The notes under the pieces: generated by a model
Database searches by the model: none
Told to the model about the DNA's origin: nothing
The model's input: the letters and a program-made list of their open reading frames with translations, nothing else
In this document: positions 46,745 through 57,899 of the stretch, one piece after another
Layout: every line of letters starts with the position of its first letter
Numbering within the stretch: the stretch's first letter is position 1
Assembly (NCBI GenBank): GCA_026874595.1
Contig: CM049307.1
Coordinates: forward strand, 52,139,370-52,203,369
Source: Sipunculus nudus
Lineage: Eukaryota > Annelida > Sipuncula > Golfingiida > Sipunculidae
Direction of reading: 5' to 3'
DNA length: 64,000 nt
Position numbers and translations under genes: made by a program

Positions 46745-47149
46745 CACATGCAGACCTGCCCCCGGACTGCTTATATTCCGTACTAGAATATTCAATACAA
46801 TACCTAAGTAACAGTTCTCTGGTGACAATATGTGAAACACTTGCATGTCATTCACCGGTGAGGGATCTGTCAAATAAATGTATCTGTTTTGACTCAAGTA
46901 GCTGCTGGTTTCTTAAACTGTTACAGTCACTTTTCACAATGCAGGGATACATAGGCTTAGATATAGAATATATATCATACATCGATATTTTATTTATATC
47001 ATATATACCAATTTTGTATATTACATATACAAACAAATTTCATCCTTACCATTACCATTACAAAGTCAGCCGTGACGCAACCGCAAACCGCGTAAAAGGA
47101 ATTGTAGGCCAACAGGGACCTTCACTCATGTCAAAATAACGACAAAAGC

Positions 47150-48060
47150 GCTTGTATCTTCGCTAACATTCCAGCCCCTCAGGAACTTATATCCCCTGGG
47201 CCAACTTCGAAATCCATCAAGTTTTTAAACTCGAATCCGAGACGGGGCGTCTTTCCCTATTCGGGGTTAGCTTGCTCACGTGCTACCCCTTTTGGTATAT
47301 TGTCGCGTAATCCATGACTGTATTTTCCGACTGCGTTTGTTCAAAGCATGTTGGATCTTTGGCGGTACGACGGAAAAGTGCTGTCGTGTGACCGCACTCA
47401 GTCACTTGTAAATCAGCCATAAAACCTCCACAGCACCAACTTTCCTTACAGGAGCCATAACTGCAGTACAACAATATATTTACAACTGCTATAGTTCAAT
47501 AAAACCGTCTCACAAACTAACACGTCGGCTCAGTCACCTGACTAGAACTAGTTACTGATTACTGTTCAACAAAGTTACACAGCCCGCGGTAAACCGCTGA
47601 CGTTATCACGATAATAAATAATGTTTACTGAAACCTGTTCGACTGTTCTACCGACCTTTATGGCTTACCAGGACCTATGTATCAGCCCACAAAGTCCTTT
47701 TCGAGTTCAGGGTAACAAATATGTCAAGTAACCGCACTCAGACATTTATAAATCAGTCCAAAAACTTCCGCAGACTTTAAACAAAATCTCCGAGAGGGTC
47801 ATGTTTTCACCACTTTATTTTCTTAATTCCAGCACATAAGAATATTTGGAAGAGCATTGTTTTAGTTTATTATGCACTGCCTGGTAGCAGCACTTGCTGG
47901 GAAATCCTAAACTGGTGCGTCGCTGAGGGGCAAGCTTCTAAGGGTGGTCCCAACACCTTACTGTCAAGTTGTCCTACATGCCTTCAGTTAAAACTGGGGT
48001 CAAAAGCGCTCGTTGGTATGAACTTTATCTTTATCGCTCTATTTATTATTCCGTAGCCCA
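47150..48060. other. DNA private to copy B, no supported gene
   Basis: Moderate GC. An internal repeat (ACCGCACTCAGTCACTTGTA at about 47,390 and ACCGCACTCAGACATTTATA at about 47,732) is followed in both by AATCAG and similar text. A 63-codon Cys-rich minus ORF (47,474-47,283) was seen but has no supporting signal. Confidence 0.35.
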
Positions 48061-49106
48061 GTTTCATGACTCATGGTAAACTATGACGAACCTTCAACTC
48101 ACCATCCTTCTTGATCACTGGACTTCCACTGGACTGATAGGAATTCCTCATCACGAAGCCCATTTTTTGTTTTCTTGTACCCAAATTATACGCTAATACC
48201 GTAGTCTCCCTCAGTCATGCAGCTCTTAACGGCGGTGTCGGCCAAATAAATTTTCAACTCTGGCAGATATATCGTATAATTTCAAAATATAAAATTAAGC
48301 CAAGTAATGGTTTTTCCGTCAATTTTGAATGACCTGAATGATCGTTCTAATCGTTCGCACATTTCACCAGCACCCGACATGAAAATCCGGAATAAATAAG
48401 TAAAATATAAAAGATAAACACATCCTCCAAGATATCGATGTATATCGTTTTTATTTTGAAAACAATAATCTATTCATGATATACACCTTTGTCTGTCAGT
48501 GAATCGGTATGGAAAGTACTAGTCGTTACTGCTTCCAAACTTTAAATGAATATCTGACAACAGTGAGAAAAAGTCGATTTTAAAAGATTCACTATTTTAT
48601 TTAATATATGCGAATAAACAGGGGTCAAAGGCATACATTCACGAGACAATAGATTTGGCAATAAATAGAGAAACACAGGAACAGCGCTCATTGTTTTACC
48701 CCAACCAAATACTTTCCATAATTTTTGTTTTATTCCTTGTCATATGCCCCAGTAGATATCCATAAAATGTGCGATATATAGCCCGGATTTTTCCATCGGC
48801 CCAACGTTCAGCCGCGTCGATCCGCTTCGTATGGCTGGTTTCAAATTGGTTATGCGTCTTCCACCCGTGGGGGGGGGGGGGCGCGTGTAATCGTCGCTTT
48901 GTCATGCCGTGGAGTGTACCCTCTTACCATACAAGCTGTGTAATGATATCATTATTGCCCAAAATACAGTGAAGTATGGCATGATAAAGGATAAAAACTT
49001 GGTCCTTGCCAAGAAGAAACAACCACAAAATATCACACACCTACTTAACCTTTCTTCGTATTGCGTAGAAGGAGATCTATTCAATTAATTACAATTTTAT
49101 TTGCAG

Positions 49107-49267
49107 ACCACGGAGATTAAGTTCTTGGCCTTTGTACTGTTTCTTATCATTGTGTTAGTATACTTCCTTTTCGGCAAGATTACAAGGTTTACTTACACGG
49201 GGCCAACATTATATATGGTAGAATACGATGATGTTTGTGAAACAAATGGTGTACAGCTCATAAGAAG
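49107..49267 (+). pseudogene. Membrane-segment exon, copy B; donor lost
   Basis: After TTTATTTGCAG it reads TTEIKFLAFVLFLIIVLVYF, then LFGKITRFTYTGPTLYMV and EYDDVCETNGVQLIRR. The frame is intact, unlike copy A, but the donor is AAGGAATG where copy A has AAGGTATG, so splicing here should fail. It resembles a type II signal-anchor start. Family unknown. Confidence 0.4.
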
Positions 49268-49449
49268 GAATGTGGTTACAAGCGTTATACGTGTACGTAT
49301 TTTAACAAGTTATATTTTTAATATAGTTGAACATAAACCTTACATGAACGACTGTAATGTACATAGCAACATAATTTGAGCCCTGGATAAAATATTTCAT
49401 GTTGTTTGTATTCATTTTCTTATATTGAGGCTTATGTTATCACAGGGTC

Positions 49450-49507
49450 ATGGAAAAGTTACTCTTGTTGATTGGATTCATCGAATTTGCAGCTGAAGCA
49501 ACGAATG
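49450..49507 (+). CDS. Gene B exon 1: start and signal peptide
   Basis: ATG at 49,450 reads MEKLLLLIGFIEFAAEATN, donor G|GTATTG, phase 1. Compared with gene A, positions 12-13 are Glu-Phe rather than Ala-Val. The acidic residue near the end of the hydrophobic core may weaken or move the cleavage site. The acceptor-like TTATCACAG precedes it, as in gene A. Confidence 0.75.
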
Positions 49508-49778
49508 GTATTGTATTATTAATGAGCCAATCCTCTGAAGATTCAGTTTATATTTATTTGAGGAAATATTAGGTACTTCCATTCAGCTGTAGTTTTTTTT
49601 CTATAGTGAATGTTGTAATCACATTGCTATGAGGCATATGGTTCTATTGCAGAGCCTGTCATGTCAGCCTTTACCTAAATTAGGTCACACGTGGTGCATC
49701 TAAAACATAATATATCATAATATATATAGATTAATATGAGATTTTTTCAACCAATTATTTTGTTATTGTCATAAGTAG

Positions 49779-49913
49779 CCTACATCGGATGTTCGTCCGG
49801 ACAATTTGGTTGGCAGTGTCGATATGATTGTAATTGCCCGTATCCATGTGACCGAGTGACGGGACATTGTGAAGCATGTCAGGGGGATAAGTGGGGACCG
49901 GGATGTCTGCTCG
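49779..49913 (+). CDS. Gene B exon 2: EGF-like domain with eight cysteines
   Basis: 135 bp, phase 1-1, donor G|GTACGT. It reads AYIGCSSGQFGWQCRYDC, then NCPYPCDRVTGHCEACQ and GDKWGPGCLLG. C..GxFGxxC...C.C...PCD..TG.C..C..G..GPGC is the laminin/MEGF-type module frequent in mollusc receptors. The acceptor is either AAG or TAG three bases later, both in frame. It differs clearly from the gene A EGF exon. Confidence 0.72.
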
Positions 49914-50098
49914 GTACGTTCTTTATCATTTCTTGAATCACCCGTTCTCAGTGCTATTAGTTACAGGTGCCCTTTTTATTGCGTCTGGCAGCGTGTTGCA
50001 CTCTCAGTTTAATCCGTACTGGTTGAACTCTCGTTGTCATGCTAGCTTGGGGCTTTTCGCCTGGCCGAGCTGGGACGAGCTCACGTGTGAACCATAAT

Positions 50099-50693
50099 AT
50101 GTTAAGACACGGCGTTCGTTTTTCTAGTATGTTCTTTGAACGTGTATTCTATGTTAGATTCTTTAGATGGTTCGAGAAATGGAAAATTCTCGGCATGAGG
50201 TGAAAAGTTATATAAAGAGGCTGTGTTTTAGAGCCGAGAGAGAGGTGAGAGAATATTCCAGCGGACACAGACGTGTGTATGTCAGTTTGTGGGACTTGTT
50301 AGATTATCCAGTAATTTCAGGGATTCTACTGTTACTAACTCTATACAATTTAATGATGCCTGTCTCAAGTTTACTTTCTGGATTGTTACAAGAGCTTTAC
50401 ATTGGACTCACATTCTCCGAGAGGATTTATGTGGACTTTTCATCCGGCATATACATTTAAAAAGACCTATCGTTGTGACAGTGGTGGTATCCAGGTACTG
50501 TGCACTTTTTTATTTTACTGTGTGATTGTATTGATTTGTTGTTATACTGCGGTTGTACATTGTAATTGTATTGAATTAGTGTATTGTAATGTTGTAAGGT
50601 TGTTTTGAGAATAAATTATTGTTATTTGTTAACAAAGAACCACTGACTTCATTATTCATTCCCCTAGACATTTCACGCTGCCTAGTGTTACAG
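50099..50693 (+). mobile_element. Probable solo LTR or similar promoter/poly(A) unit in a gene B intron
   Basis: Contains a TATA box (TTATATAAAG, about 50,208-50,217), a downstream (T)TG-rich region, AATAAA at about 50,610, and an end CCTAGTGTTACA (50,692). A TATA box and poly(A) signal in one ~600-bp unit, closing in TGTTACA, is the layout of a retrotransposon LTR. No matching second LTR or internal region is in the window, and the 5' boundary (TGTTAAG at 50,099 or TGTTAGA at 50,152) is uncertain. Confidence 0.35.
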
Positions 50694-50767
50694 AATCTGA
50701 TTTTTTTATCTTCTTGACAAAATTTATGTTCAACACGCATACGTGATCTGTTGATATTAGGTTCTGT

Positions 50768-50770
<3 letters not shown>

Positions 50771-50818
<48 letters not shown>
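50771..50818. repeat. (AT)n microsatellite
   Basis: About 48 bp of AT dinucleotides. Confidence 0.95.
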
Positions 50819-50820
<2 letters not shown>

Positions 50821-51097
50821 AAAGGTCATTCGAGTAGCCTGAACAGGAAGTACGGCCATTAAAGCCTACTTCGCTTACTCCGCTGTAAACTTAAGTGTAA
50901 ACACGATACCTAAACAACGTTCCATACAATAACCTTAAGAATGCATGTTGGCATATCTGATTAGGAGTGACCACCTTTGTAATGCCTGGACTACATTGAA
51001 ATGAATATAATATCTGTAAGATAAAGAACATTTAAAATTTAAGTTATTTGTCCTACCTTCTTAGGCAGAGCATGATTCACATTCCGTTGTTACCTGT

Positions 51098-51700
51098 TTG
51101 AATCACTCCCCCCCCCCCCCCCGGTATCACCAGAGTTACTTGAACTTGTGTATCACCAGTATAGATAATAGTGACATCAGTGTTACTCTGTGCCCGTCTG
51201 GAGACTGTCTTTATATTTTAGCTACATCTTATGATCAGATCATGCTGAACCAATGCCAGCAAATTTTAAGCAAACGTCGACTATTTCAAACTTGAATTGA
51301 TACTTTAACGCAATGATTACAGATTAAAAATTGCTGAAAAGTGTGACAACAGTCACCTTAATTCTATATAATCACGGCAGGGGCTGACTGCAGTAACCCT
51401 GGCATTATGTACCGACTCCTGTGGCTCAGAATCAGAGTGCCGGACTCAAAGCCGTGAGATAATGAGTTCAAATCTCTTGATTCATTCCCCCCCCCCCCCC
51501 TCCCATTACCAGAGTTACTTGAATTTGTGTATCAGAGGTATAGATAAAAGTGACATAAGTGTTACTCTGTGCCTGTCTGAAGACTGTCTTTATATGTTAC
51601 CTATAGCTTATGATATCATTTACATTTTGCAGTATACTGAGTGGAGCGAACACTGTTTCTTGCAATTAGGACTCTACAAATTGTCACTCCACCATATATA
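51098..51700. repeat. Pair of ~200-bp direct repeats with poly-C, plus SINE head
   Basis: Unit 1 (from about 51,090) and unit 2 (from about 51,475) share a C-run, CACCAGAGTTACTTGAA, GTGTTACTCTGTGCC and GACTGTCTTTATAT. Between them 51,250-51,440 (GCCAGCAAATTTTAAGC ... CTGGCATTATGTAC) is repeated at 52,605-52,760 in front of the second SINE. A SINE head fragment lies at 51,418-51,475. Confidence 0.75.
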
Positions 51701-51834
51701 AGTACCCCTGTACCCTTTTCAACTAACTCTATGACGTATTTGCGTCACGTGCTCTTTATTATACCTTTACTTTCTACTACAGACTATCACGACTATATCA
51801 TTTATTACCTTATATTTAAATTTTATATATACAG

Positions 51835-52077
51835 GTTCATCCTGCAAATACAATGATGAAATTGGGCGGTGGTATATTGGAAAGAAAACTAAAACAGTAA
51901 CCAGTTTGCCCTGTATAAACTGGGTAGGCATGGGTTATGGACCCGATAGATTCCCCGACGATGACGTAGCTGGAGCCGCTAACTACTGCCGAAATCCAGA
52001 CAACAGTCCTTACAATTGGTGCTACACAGCTCCTGATCCGTGGCGGATGTGGTACAGATGTGCTATATCCTCATGTG
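51835..52077 (+). CDS. Gene B exon 3: kringle domain
   Basis: 243 bp, phase 1-1, acceptor TATATATACAG, donor G|GTAAGC. One exon encodes a whole kringle: SSCKYNDEIGRWYIGKKT, LPCINW, AANYCRNPDNSPYNWCYT and WYRCAISSCG, with all six cysteines and the NYCRNPD...WCYT core. Kringles are disulphide triple-loop modules that bind proteins or lysine. The Asp-x-Asp of the lysine-binding site (as in YDYC in plasminogen kringles) is WYRC here, so classical lysine binding is unlikely. Phase 1-1 makes it a shuffling-competent module. Confidence 0.88.
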
Positions 52078-52755
52078 GTAAGCTAAACAATTTTCGCAAA
52101 AAAAGTGGTTAAAATTAAAAAACAACAGAAGAGTGTAATACATTTTATATTTTCTTTTTTCGAAAGCAAAGATGTGACTCGTGTGTTTTCGGGGGTTTTT
52201 TCCGCATCAACATTTGCTCCATTTAAATGTTCAAACCCCTAAATATATTACTTATGCATAAAGACATGCAAATATCTCCCAGTCAATTGTGGGTGAATCT
52301 GGTGCCAGTGTGAAAGATAAAGAATGGAACACCCAAGAGTTAACTTCAATACAGACCTCTCATTTGATGCATTCTTCATTTATGGAGTTGTCCATGAATA
52401 ATTTGGAATACCGGGTACAGCATATCAGTGTAGCTAGTTAACAATTGTCTTGTCTAGGTTTGAAGGCCCTCCGACTTGCAGCAATATAATACTCGAAACG
52501 GAAGTAACGATCAGTCGACGAGAAACGTCTATTGTAGCCACATGTATAGCTACCACACGTCCAAGGGAAATAGCTATCTGCGATCAGATAATTGTGAACC
52601 TATTCCAGCAAATTTTAAGCAATGTCGACTAAAAACTTGAATTGATACTTTACAGCAATGATTACAGATTTAAAGTTGCTGAAAAGTGTGAAACACACTC
52701 AGCTTCTATTTAGTCACGGCAGAGGCTGACGACAATTACCCTGGCATTATGTACT
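52078..52755. other. Intron of gene B with repeat copy
   Basis: 52,605-52,760 repeats 51,250-51,440. No additional exon could be supported. Confidence 0.5.
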
Positions 52756-53085
52756 GGATTTTGTGGCTCAGAAATAGAGTACAGAACCAAAAGCCGGGCA
52801 ATCATAAGTTCGGCCCCCAACCAGGGTGAGCGGTCTGCAGGTTATTGGGAAGACCGCACAGAACGGACGTGTTTCACTCACAATTTATGTGCGGCTTTAG
52901 GGGGTTCCTCCGTGTTATGCCACAGGAATGGCAAGGTTGACACTCCCAGGGCGCACAGTTGCAGTAATAACTGCGCTAATTAACGCGGGATTTAAAAAGA
53001 GGGGAAGCATGTGATACAGCCTCGTCATGTGGTCCGAGACCGGAACGGAATTCTGCATTTGTACATATACTTAGTAAGGCAAGCA
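52756..53085 (+). mobile_element. tRNA-derived SINE, second copy
   Basis: TTGTGGCTCAGAAATAGAGT (A box, diverged), CCCCCAACCAGGGTGAGCG, GTGTTTCACTCACAA and the end GCATTTGTACATATACTTAG match the SINE at 13,563. The B box is damaged. Confidence 0.8.
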
Positions 53086-53109
53086 TAAAACACTGGAGGC
53101 GGTTTTAAA

Positions 53110-56100
53110 CAAGTGACCCATGGGTCATGACGCTCAGCTGACTGGGAAGAGATTCGCTAAAGGAAATTTTATCATCAGAATGGTAGTATATACCCATTCA
53201 ACTGAAGCATCAAACAGATTAACCAACAGGCCAAGATTTAGTCTGTATTTATATATCTCAAAAATAGAGAAAAAATGTGTAAATGTGTAGCCGACAAGTG
53301 ACTACGTGTATCCGCCAAAATCAGAGTGGAACGGTTGAAATGAGGCATGGATTGAGTGGCAAGGGGAAATAGAGTAAGGTATGTTGCAAATTAGCATGGA
53401 TGTCTGCAGCCTAAATGTGTATGTAGGTTGTGCCACCTACCACAAACCAGAAAGCTGTCCAAGTTGTATATATATGCAAAATTTTAGGCAGGAAAGTCAA
53501 ACCACTACATGTATATCAGTGATTTTAGCCGACGGCAGACAAACAGACAGACGCTGTGCAAAAATGGTTGCAGGTGGCCCCTCCAGTTTTGTGTATGATA
53601 AAGACCTATGTGAGATCTATACACATGGAAAATTTTGGCCCAATCGTTCAAACGTTCCCGAGATATGAGCTCGGATGTCTGCAACATAACCTAGAATGTA
53701 GGTGGCGCCATCTGTCATTAAATCAAGAAAGCTATCCAGGATGTATAAAACTGCAAAATTTTAGGCAGATATGTCAAACCACTGCCGAGATATGAGTGAC
53801 ATTATCCCACAGCAGAAAACATACAGACGCTGTGCAAAAATGGCTGCAGGTGGCACCACCAGTTTTGCGTATGATAAAGAGCTATGTGATATCTATACAC
53901 ATGCAAAATTTTGGCCCAATCGGTCAAACGGTTCCTGAGATATGAGCTTGGATGTGATCAGCGTGAACGTGAATGTAGGTGGCGCCATCTGTCATAAAAT
54001 CAAGAAAGCTATCCTGGATGTATATGCATGCCGAATTTCAGGTGAATTAGTCAATTCACTGCAGAGATATGAGTGATTTTAACCCAAGGCAGATGAACAG
54101 ATGGACACTGTGCAAACATGGTTACAGGTGGTGCCACCATTTTTGTGTATGTTATAAAGCAATCCAAGGGCTACATTTGTATAAATTTTATTTCCTGATT
54201 GGTCAAATGGTTCCCGAGATATGAGGGTTTATGTGTGGATCAGACGCACAAATGGACGCTGGATAGAGGGGAGAACAGAGGTCAACACAAATTGGTTAGG
54301 CACTAGTTCACATGTGACTAGATAATTAGTGTAAGTTTCGGAAAAATCGGTCCATTTTTCTCAGAGGAGCTCTCTGGAAACAAACGTGGCGGCGGCGGAG
54401 GAACCCGGTCAAAAACATAGTATCTGCAAAAATTCGTTTTGGAGGATACAAAAATACAGGTGGCTCCACCAGTCTGCAGAAACTAATAAAAACACTTAAT
54501 GTTCAATATCCATGCAAAGAATCATGGTGATCTCTGCATTAGTTGTTCAGATACTTCAGCTTTTGTATCAAATTGTCCATTATTCTGAGGGATACTTCAG
54601 AGTCCTATAGCTTGAAGGATATGGGTAACAGAGACCTAATTTCAAGTTTCCACAGGCACTCTTCATGGGCCTCCTTGTATGACAAGAATGAAGTTTCTAG
54701 GTCCAGTTGTTGCAATTTGTACCCTGTTGACAGATAACCACATCTTTAAAGGTCTCAAAAAAAGAGAAAAAAAATTCGTAAAAATTTGAAAAAAATAGAG
54801 GTGGCGCACCCAGTCTGCAGAAACTGATGGAACAGCTCATGATCCATATGTATGCCGAAAATCATAACCAACAGTGTTGTAGTGATTGAGATATTGAAGA
54901 TTTTGTATGAAATTTTTGACTACTCTGGGGGGTACTTTGGGGCCCCATAGCTCTAGGGTTGGGTAACAAAGACCTAATTTCTGGTTTCCATGGAGACTTT
55001 TCATAGGTCTCTCAGTGTTTCGAGAATGAAGATTCTAGGTCCAGTTGTTACGATTTGTGCCACGCCAACAGATGACAGCATCCTTAAAGGTCTCAAAAAT
55101 AGAGGAAAAAATCGTAAAAAAAAAAACACGAACAAATACGGGTTGTGCCACCAGTCTGCAAGAACTGATGAAACACCTCTTGATCAATATGTATGCCAAA
55201 AATCATGACCACCAGTGATGTAGTTATTGAGATTTTGAAGTTTTTGTATGAAATTTTTGACTACTCTGGGGGGTACTTTGGGGCCCTATATCTCGATGGA
55301 TATGGATAACAGAGACCTAATTTCTGGTTTCCATGGAGACTTTTCATAGGTCTCTTAGTGTGTCAAGAATGAAGATTCTAGGTGCAGTCGTTACGATTTA
55401 TGCGACATTAACAGATGACAGCATCCTTAAAGGTCTCAAAAATAGAGGAAGAAATCGTAAAAAAATCAAACAATAAAGGTGGCGCCACCAGTCTGCAGGA
55501 ACTGATGATACATCTCATGATCAATATGTATGCCGAATATTATGACCATCAGTGATGTAGTTATTGAGATATTGAAGTTTTTGTATGAAATTTTTGACTA
55601 CTCTGGGGGGGGGGGTACTTTGGGGCCCCATAGCTCGAAGGATATGGGTAACAGAGACCTTATTTCTGGTTTCCAAGGAGATTTTTCGTGGGACCTCTCA
55701 GTGTGGCAAGAATTAAGATTCTAGGTCCAGTCTTTACGATTTGTGCCTTGTTAACAGATGTTCACATTTTGAAAGGTCTCAAAAATAGAGAAAAAAATTC
55801 ATAAAAAATCCAACGATTCAGGTGGCGCCACCAGTCTGCAGGCAGTGATGACACATCTCATGATCAATAGTTATGCCACAAATCATGACCATCAGTCAAG
55901 TAGTTAATGAGATATTGAAGTTTTTGTATGAAATTTTTTACTTTTCTTGGGGGTACTTTGGGGCCCCATAGCTCAAAGAATATGGGTAACAGAGACCTAA
56001 TTTCTGGTTTCCTTGGAGACTTTCCACAGGTCTCTCAGTGTGTCGAGAATGAAGATTCTAGGTCCAGTCGGTACGATTTGTGCCACGCTAAAAGATGACA

Positions 56101-56854
56101 GCATCCTTAAAGGTCTCAAAAATAGAGAAAAAAATTCGTAAAAAATTGAACGATATAGGTGGCGCCACCAGTCTGCAGGAAGTGATGGAACATCTCATGA
56201 TCAATATGTATGCCAATAATCATGACCATCAGTTAAGTATTTAATGAGATATTGAAGTTTTTGCATGAAATTTTTGACTTTTCTTGGGGGTACTTTTGGG
56301 CCCCATAGCTGCAAGGATATGGGTAACAGAGACCTAATTTCTGGTTTCCATGGAGACTTTTCATAGGTCTCTCAGTGTGTCGAGAAAGAAGATTCTAGGT
56401 CCAGTCGTTAGGATTTGTGCCTTGTTAACAGATGTTCACATTTTTAAAGGTATCAAAAATAGAGAAAAAAAATTCGTAAAAAATCGAAAAATACAGGTGG
56501 CGCCACCAGTCCTCAGGAAGTGATGGAACATCTCATGATCAATATGTATGCCAAAAATCATGACCATCAGTCAAGTAGTTAATGAGATATTGAAGTTTTT
56601 GTATGAATTTTTTTACTTTTCTGGGGGGTACTTTGGGGCCCCATAGCTGGAAGGATATGGGTAACAGAGACCTAATTTCTGGTTTCCAAGGAGATTTTTC
56701 ATTGACCTCTCAGAATGTAAAGTTACAAGATTCTAAGTCCAGCGGTTACGATTTGTGCCAGGTTAACGGACAGACGGACAGACGGACGGACAGACGGACG
56801 ACGGACAAAGAGTGACTGCTATAGCTCAGCATGACTGAAAGTCAGCTGAGCTAA
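53110..56854 (+). mobile_element. 3.7-kb array-bearing repeat element
   Basis: Left end CAAGTGACCCATGGGTCATG, then ACGCTCAGCTGACTGG. Then ~140-bp units with AGGTGGCGCCATCTGTCAT (53.4-54.2 kb). Then seven ~339-bp units whose CAGTCTGCAGG text starts at 54,470, 54,811, 55,152, 55,489, 55,832, 56,169 and 56,507. Right end (GACG/GACA)n, then TAGCTCAGCATGACTGAAAG and TCAGCTGAGCTAA. The ends share inverted GCTCAGCTGACT. No protein is encoded. It lies in the putative gene B/C intron. Confidence 0.8.
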
Positions 56855-57349
56855 AAATGAATATGGAATTATTCATACAAAAGGACTCCCGCCGACCACC
56901 ATAGGTCCTTTTTTTGTGTACGCACCAGTAGTTACTAGACAATTTATTGTGTGTTCCGCTGAAGTATTTACCAACATTATGAATGACTTCTCGAAATTGT
57001 ATTGAAATGTTAAGCTGTGGTGATGAACTTAATACTAAGGTCAAAAAAACTCCAGGCAGACTATTTACAACCAAAAAGAAAATGTATTGCTTGGATACTC
57101 AGTTGTCTGTCCTTTAAATTGGAGTAGCCCATATGGAAATTGATTATTTTGAGCAGTAAGAATCTCTTGAAAATATGAAAGAATATTGTGAACATCAAAT
57201 GGAATATCTTGCTATACAAAAAGAAGTAGCTTATCAGAGTAATCGTCAACGTAGCGAGATATTCACTATAACGTGCAAGAAAAAATGTAAGGGGGCAACT
57301 GTCTTTTGATTGTTCAGAAACTATTCACTGATTAATGCTCTATACTGAC
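56855..57349. other. No feature seen
   Basis: AT-rich. Short minus-strand ORFs (82 and 62 codons) lack domain pattern. Confidence 0.35.
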
Positions 57350-57549
57350 CTTGATGTCGAGGCCTCTTATTGTATTCCTACTAATCTCAGCCCCGGGGAT
57401 AAACGCAACAGAAGCCGCATGATCCATGTTAAGATTCACAGGCAGCAGGGTCGAGATAGAGATATTAAAGATGCCCCGCGTGCATGAAAAGGCCGCAATA
57501 TTTCTGGCAACAGAGTATACGTTACTGGTGACATGTATCCCAAAACACG
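57350..57549 (-). CDS. Possible minus-strand exon of unknown protein
   Basis: An open stretch between acceptor AATGTTCTTAG and donor AAG|GTCAGT. It reads GIFNISISTLLPVNLNMDHA, then ASVAFIPGAEISRNTIRG. The I-S-T-L-L-P ... A...A.E.. spacing loosely recalls the start of receptor ligand-binding (ANF-receptor) domains, but this is weak. An in-frame ATG at 57,559 could make it a first exon. It would be antisense inside the gene B/C intron. Confidence 0.3.
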
Positions 57550-57899
57550 CTAAGAACATTTGTAGAAGATAATGAGAGATGTGAGAAGTAAGGGCTGGTT
57601 TGCTTTTATTCCTTTATCTCTCGCTTGATAAGCATAAGAAGTTTGCCATATAAAAAGATAGATGTTCTCAAAAATAATTTTGCTCAATTACATGATATCA
57701 TATACATATCATATGTCATTAAAAAAATCGCACCACGACCTTAATACAGATGGCTCCCAAACAATTCAGCGTAGTGGTCACACTTTTGCCCTGGGAGGAA
57801 GTTTGCTATTAACCGATCACATGATTGGGAAAGGTTCCGGAATGCTAGAAATGAATATACTCATTAATGTGATGAAGCAAAAATTAATTTCTCGTCAGA

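Larger units (their letters stand above)
43300..49690. repeat. Segmental duplication, copy B (partner 24,717-29,450)
   Basis: See copy A for the paired intervals. Private to B: 43,823-44,450; the array at 44,697-45,956; 46,270-46,480; and 47,150-48,060. The homology ends about 180 bp downstream of the signal-peptide exon. Confidence 0.9.

Noticed and set aside
47283-47474. Cys-rich minus ORF starting MLYCSYGSCKESWCC
   Set aside because: 63 codons in DNA private to copy B, with no splice logic, signal peptide or homologous pattern.
54543-56815. Several plus-strand ORFs of 60-72 codons with similar endings
   Set aside because: They recur once per 339-bp repeat unit and shift frame between units; no constraint on the frame is visible.
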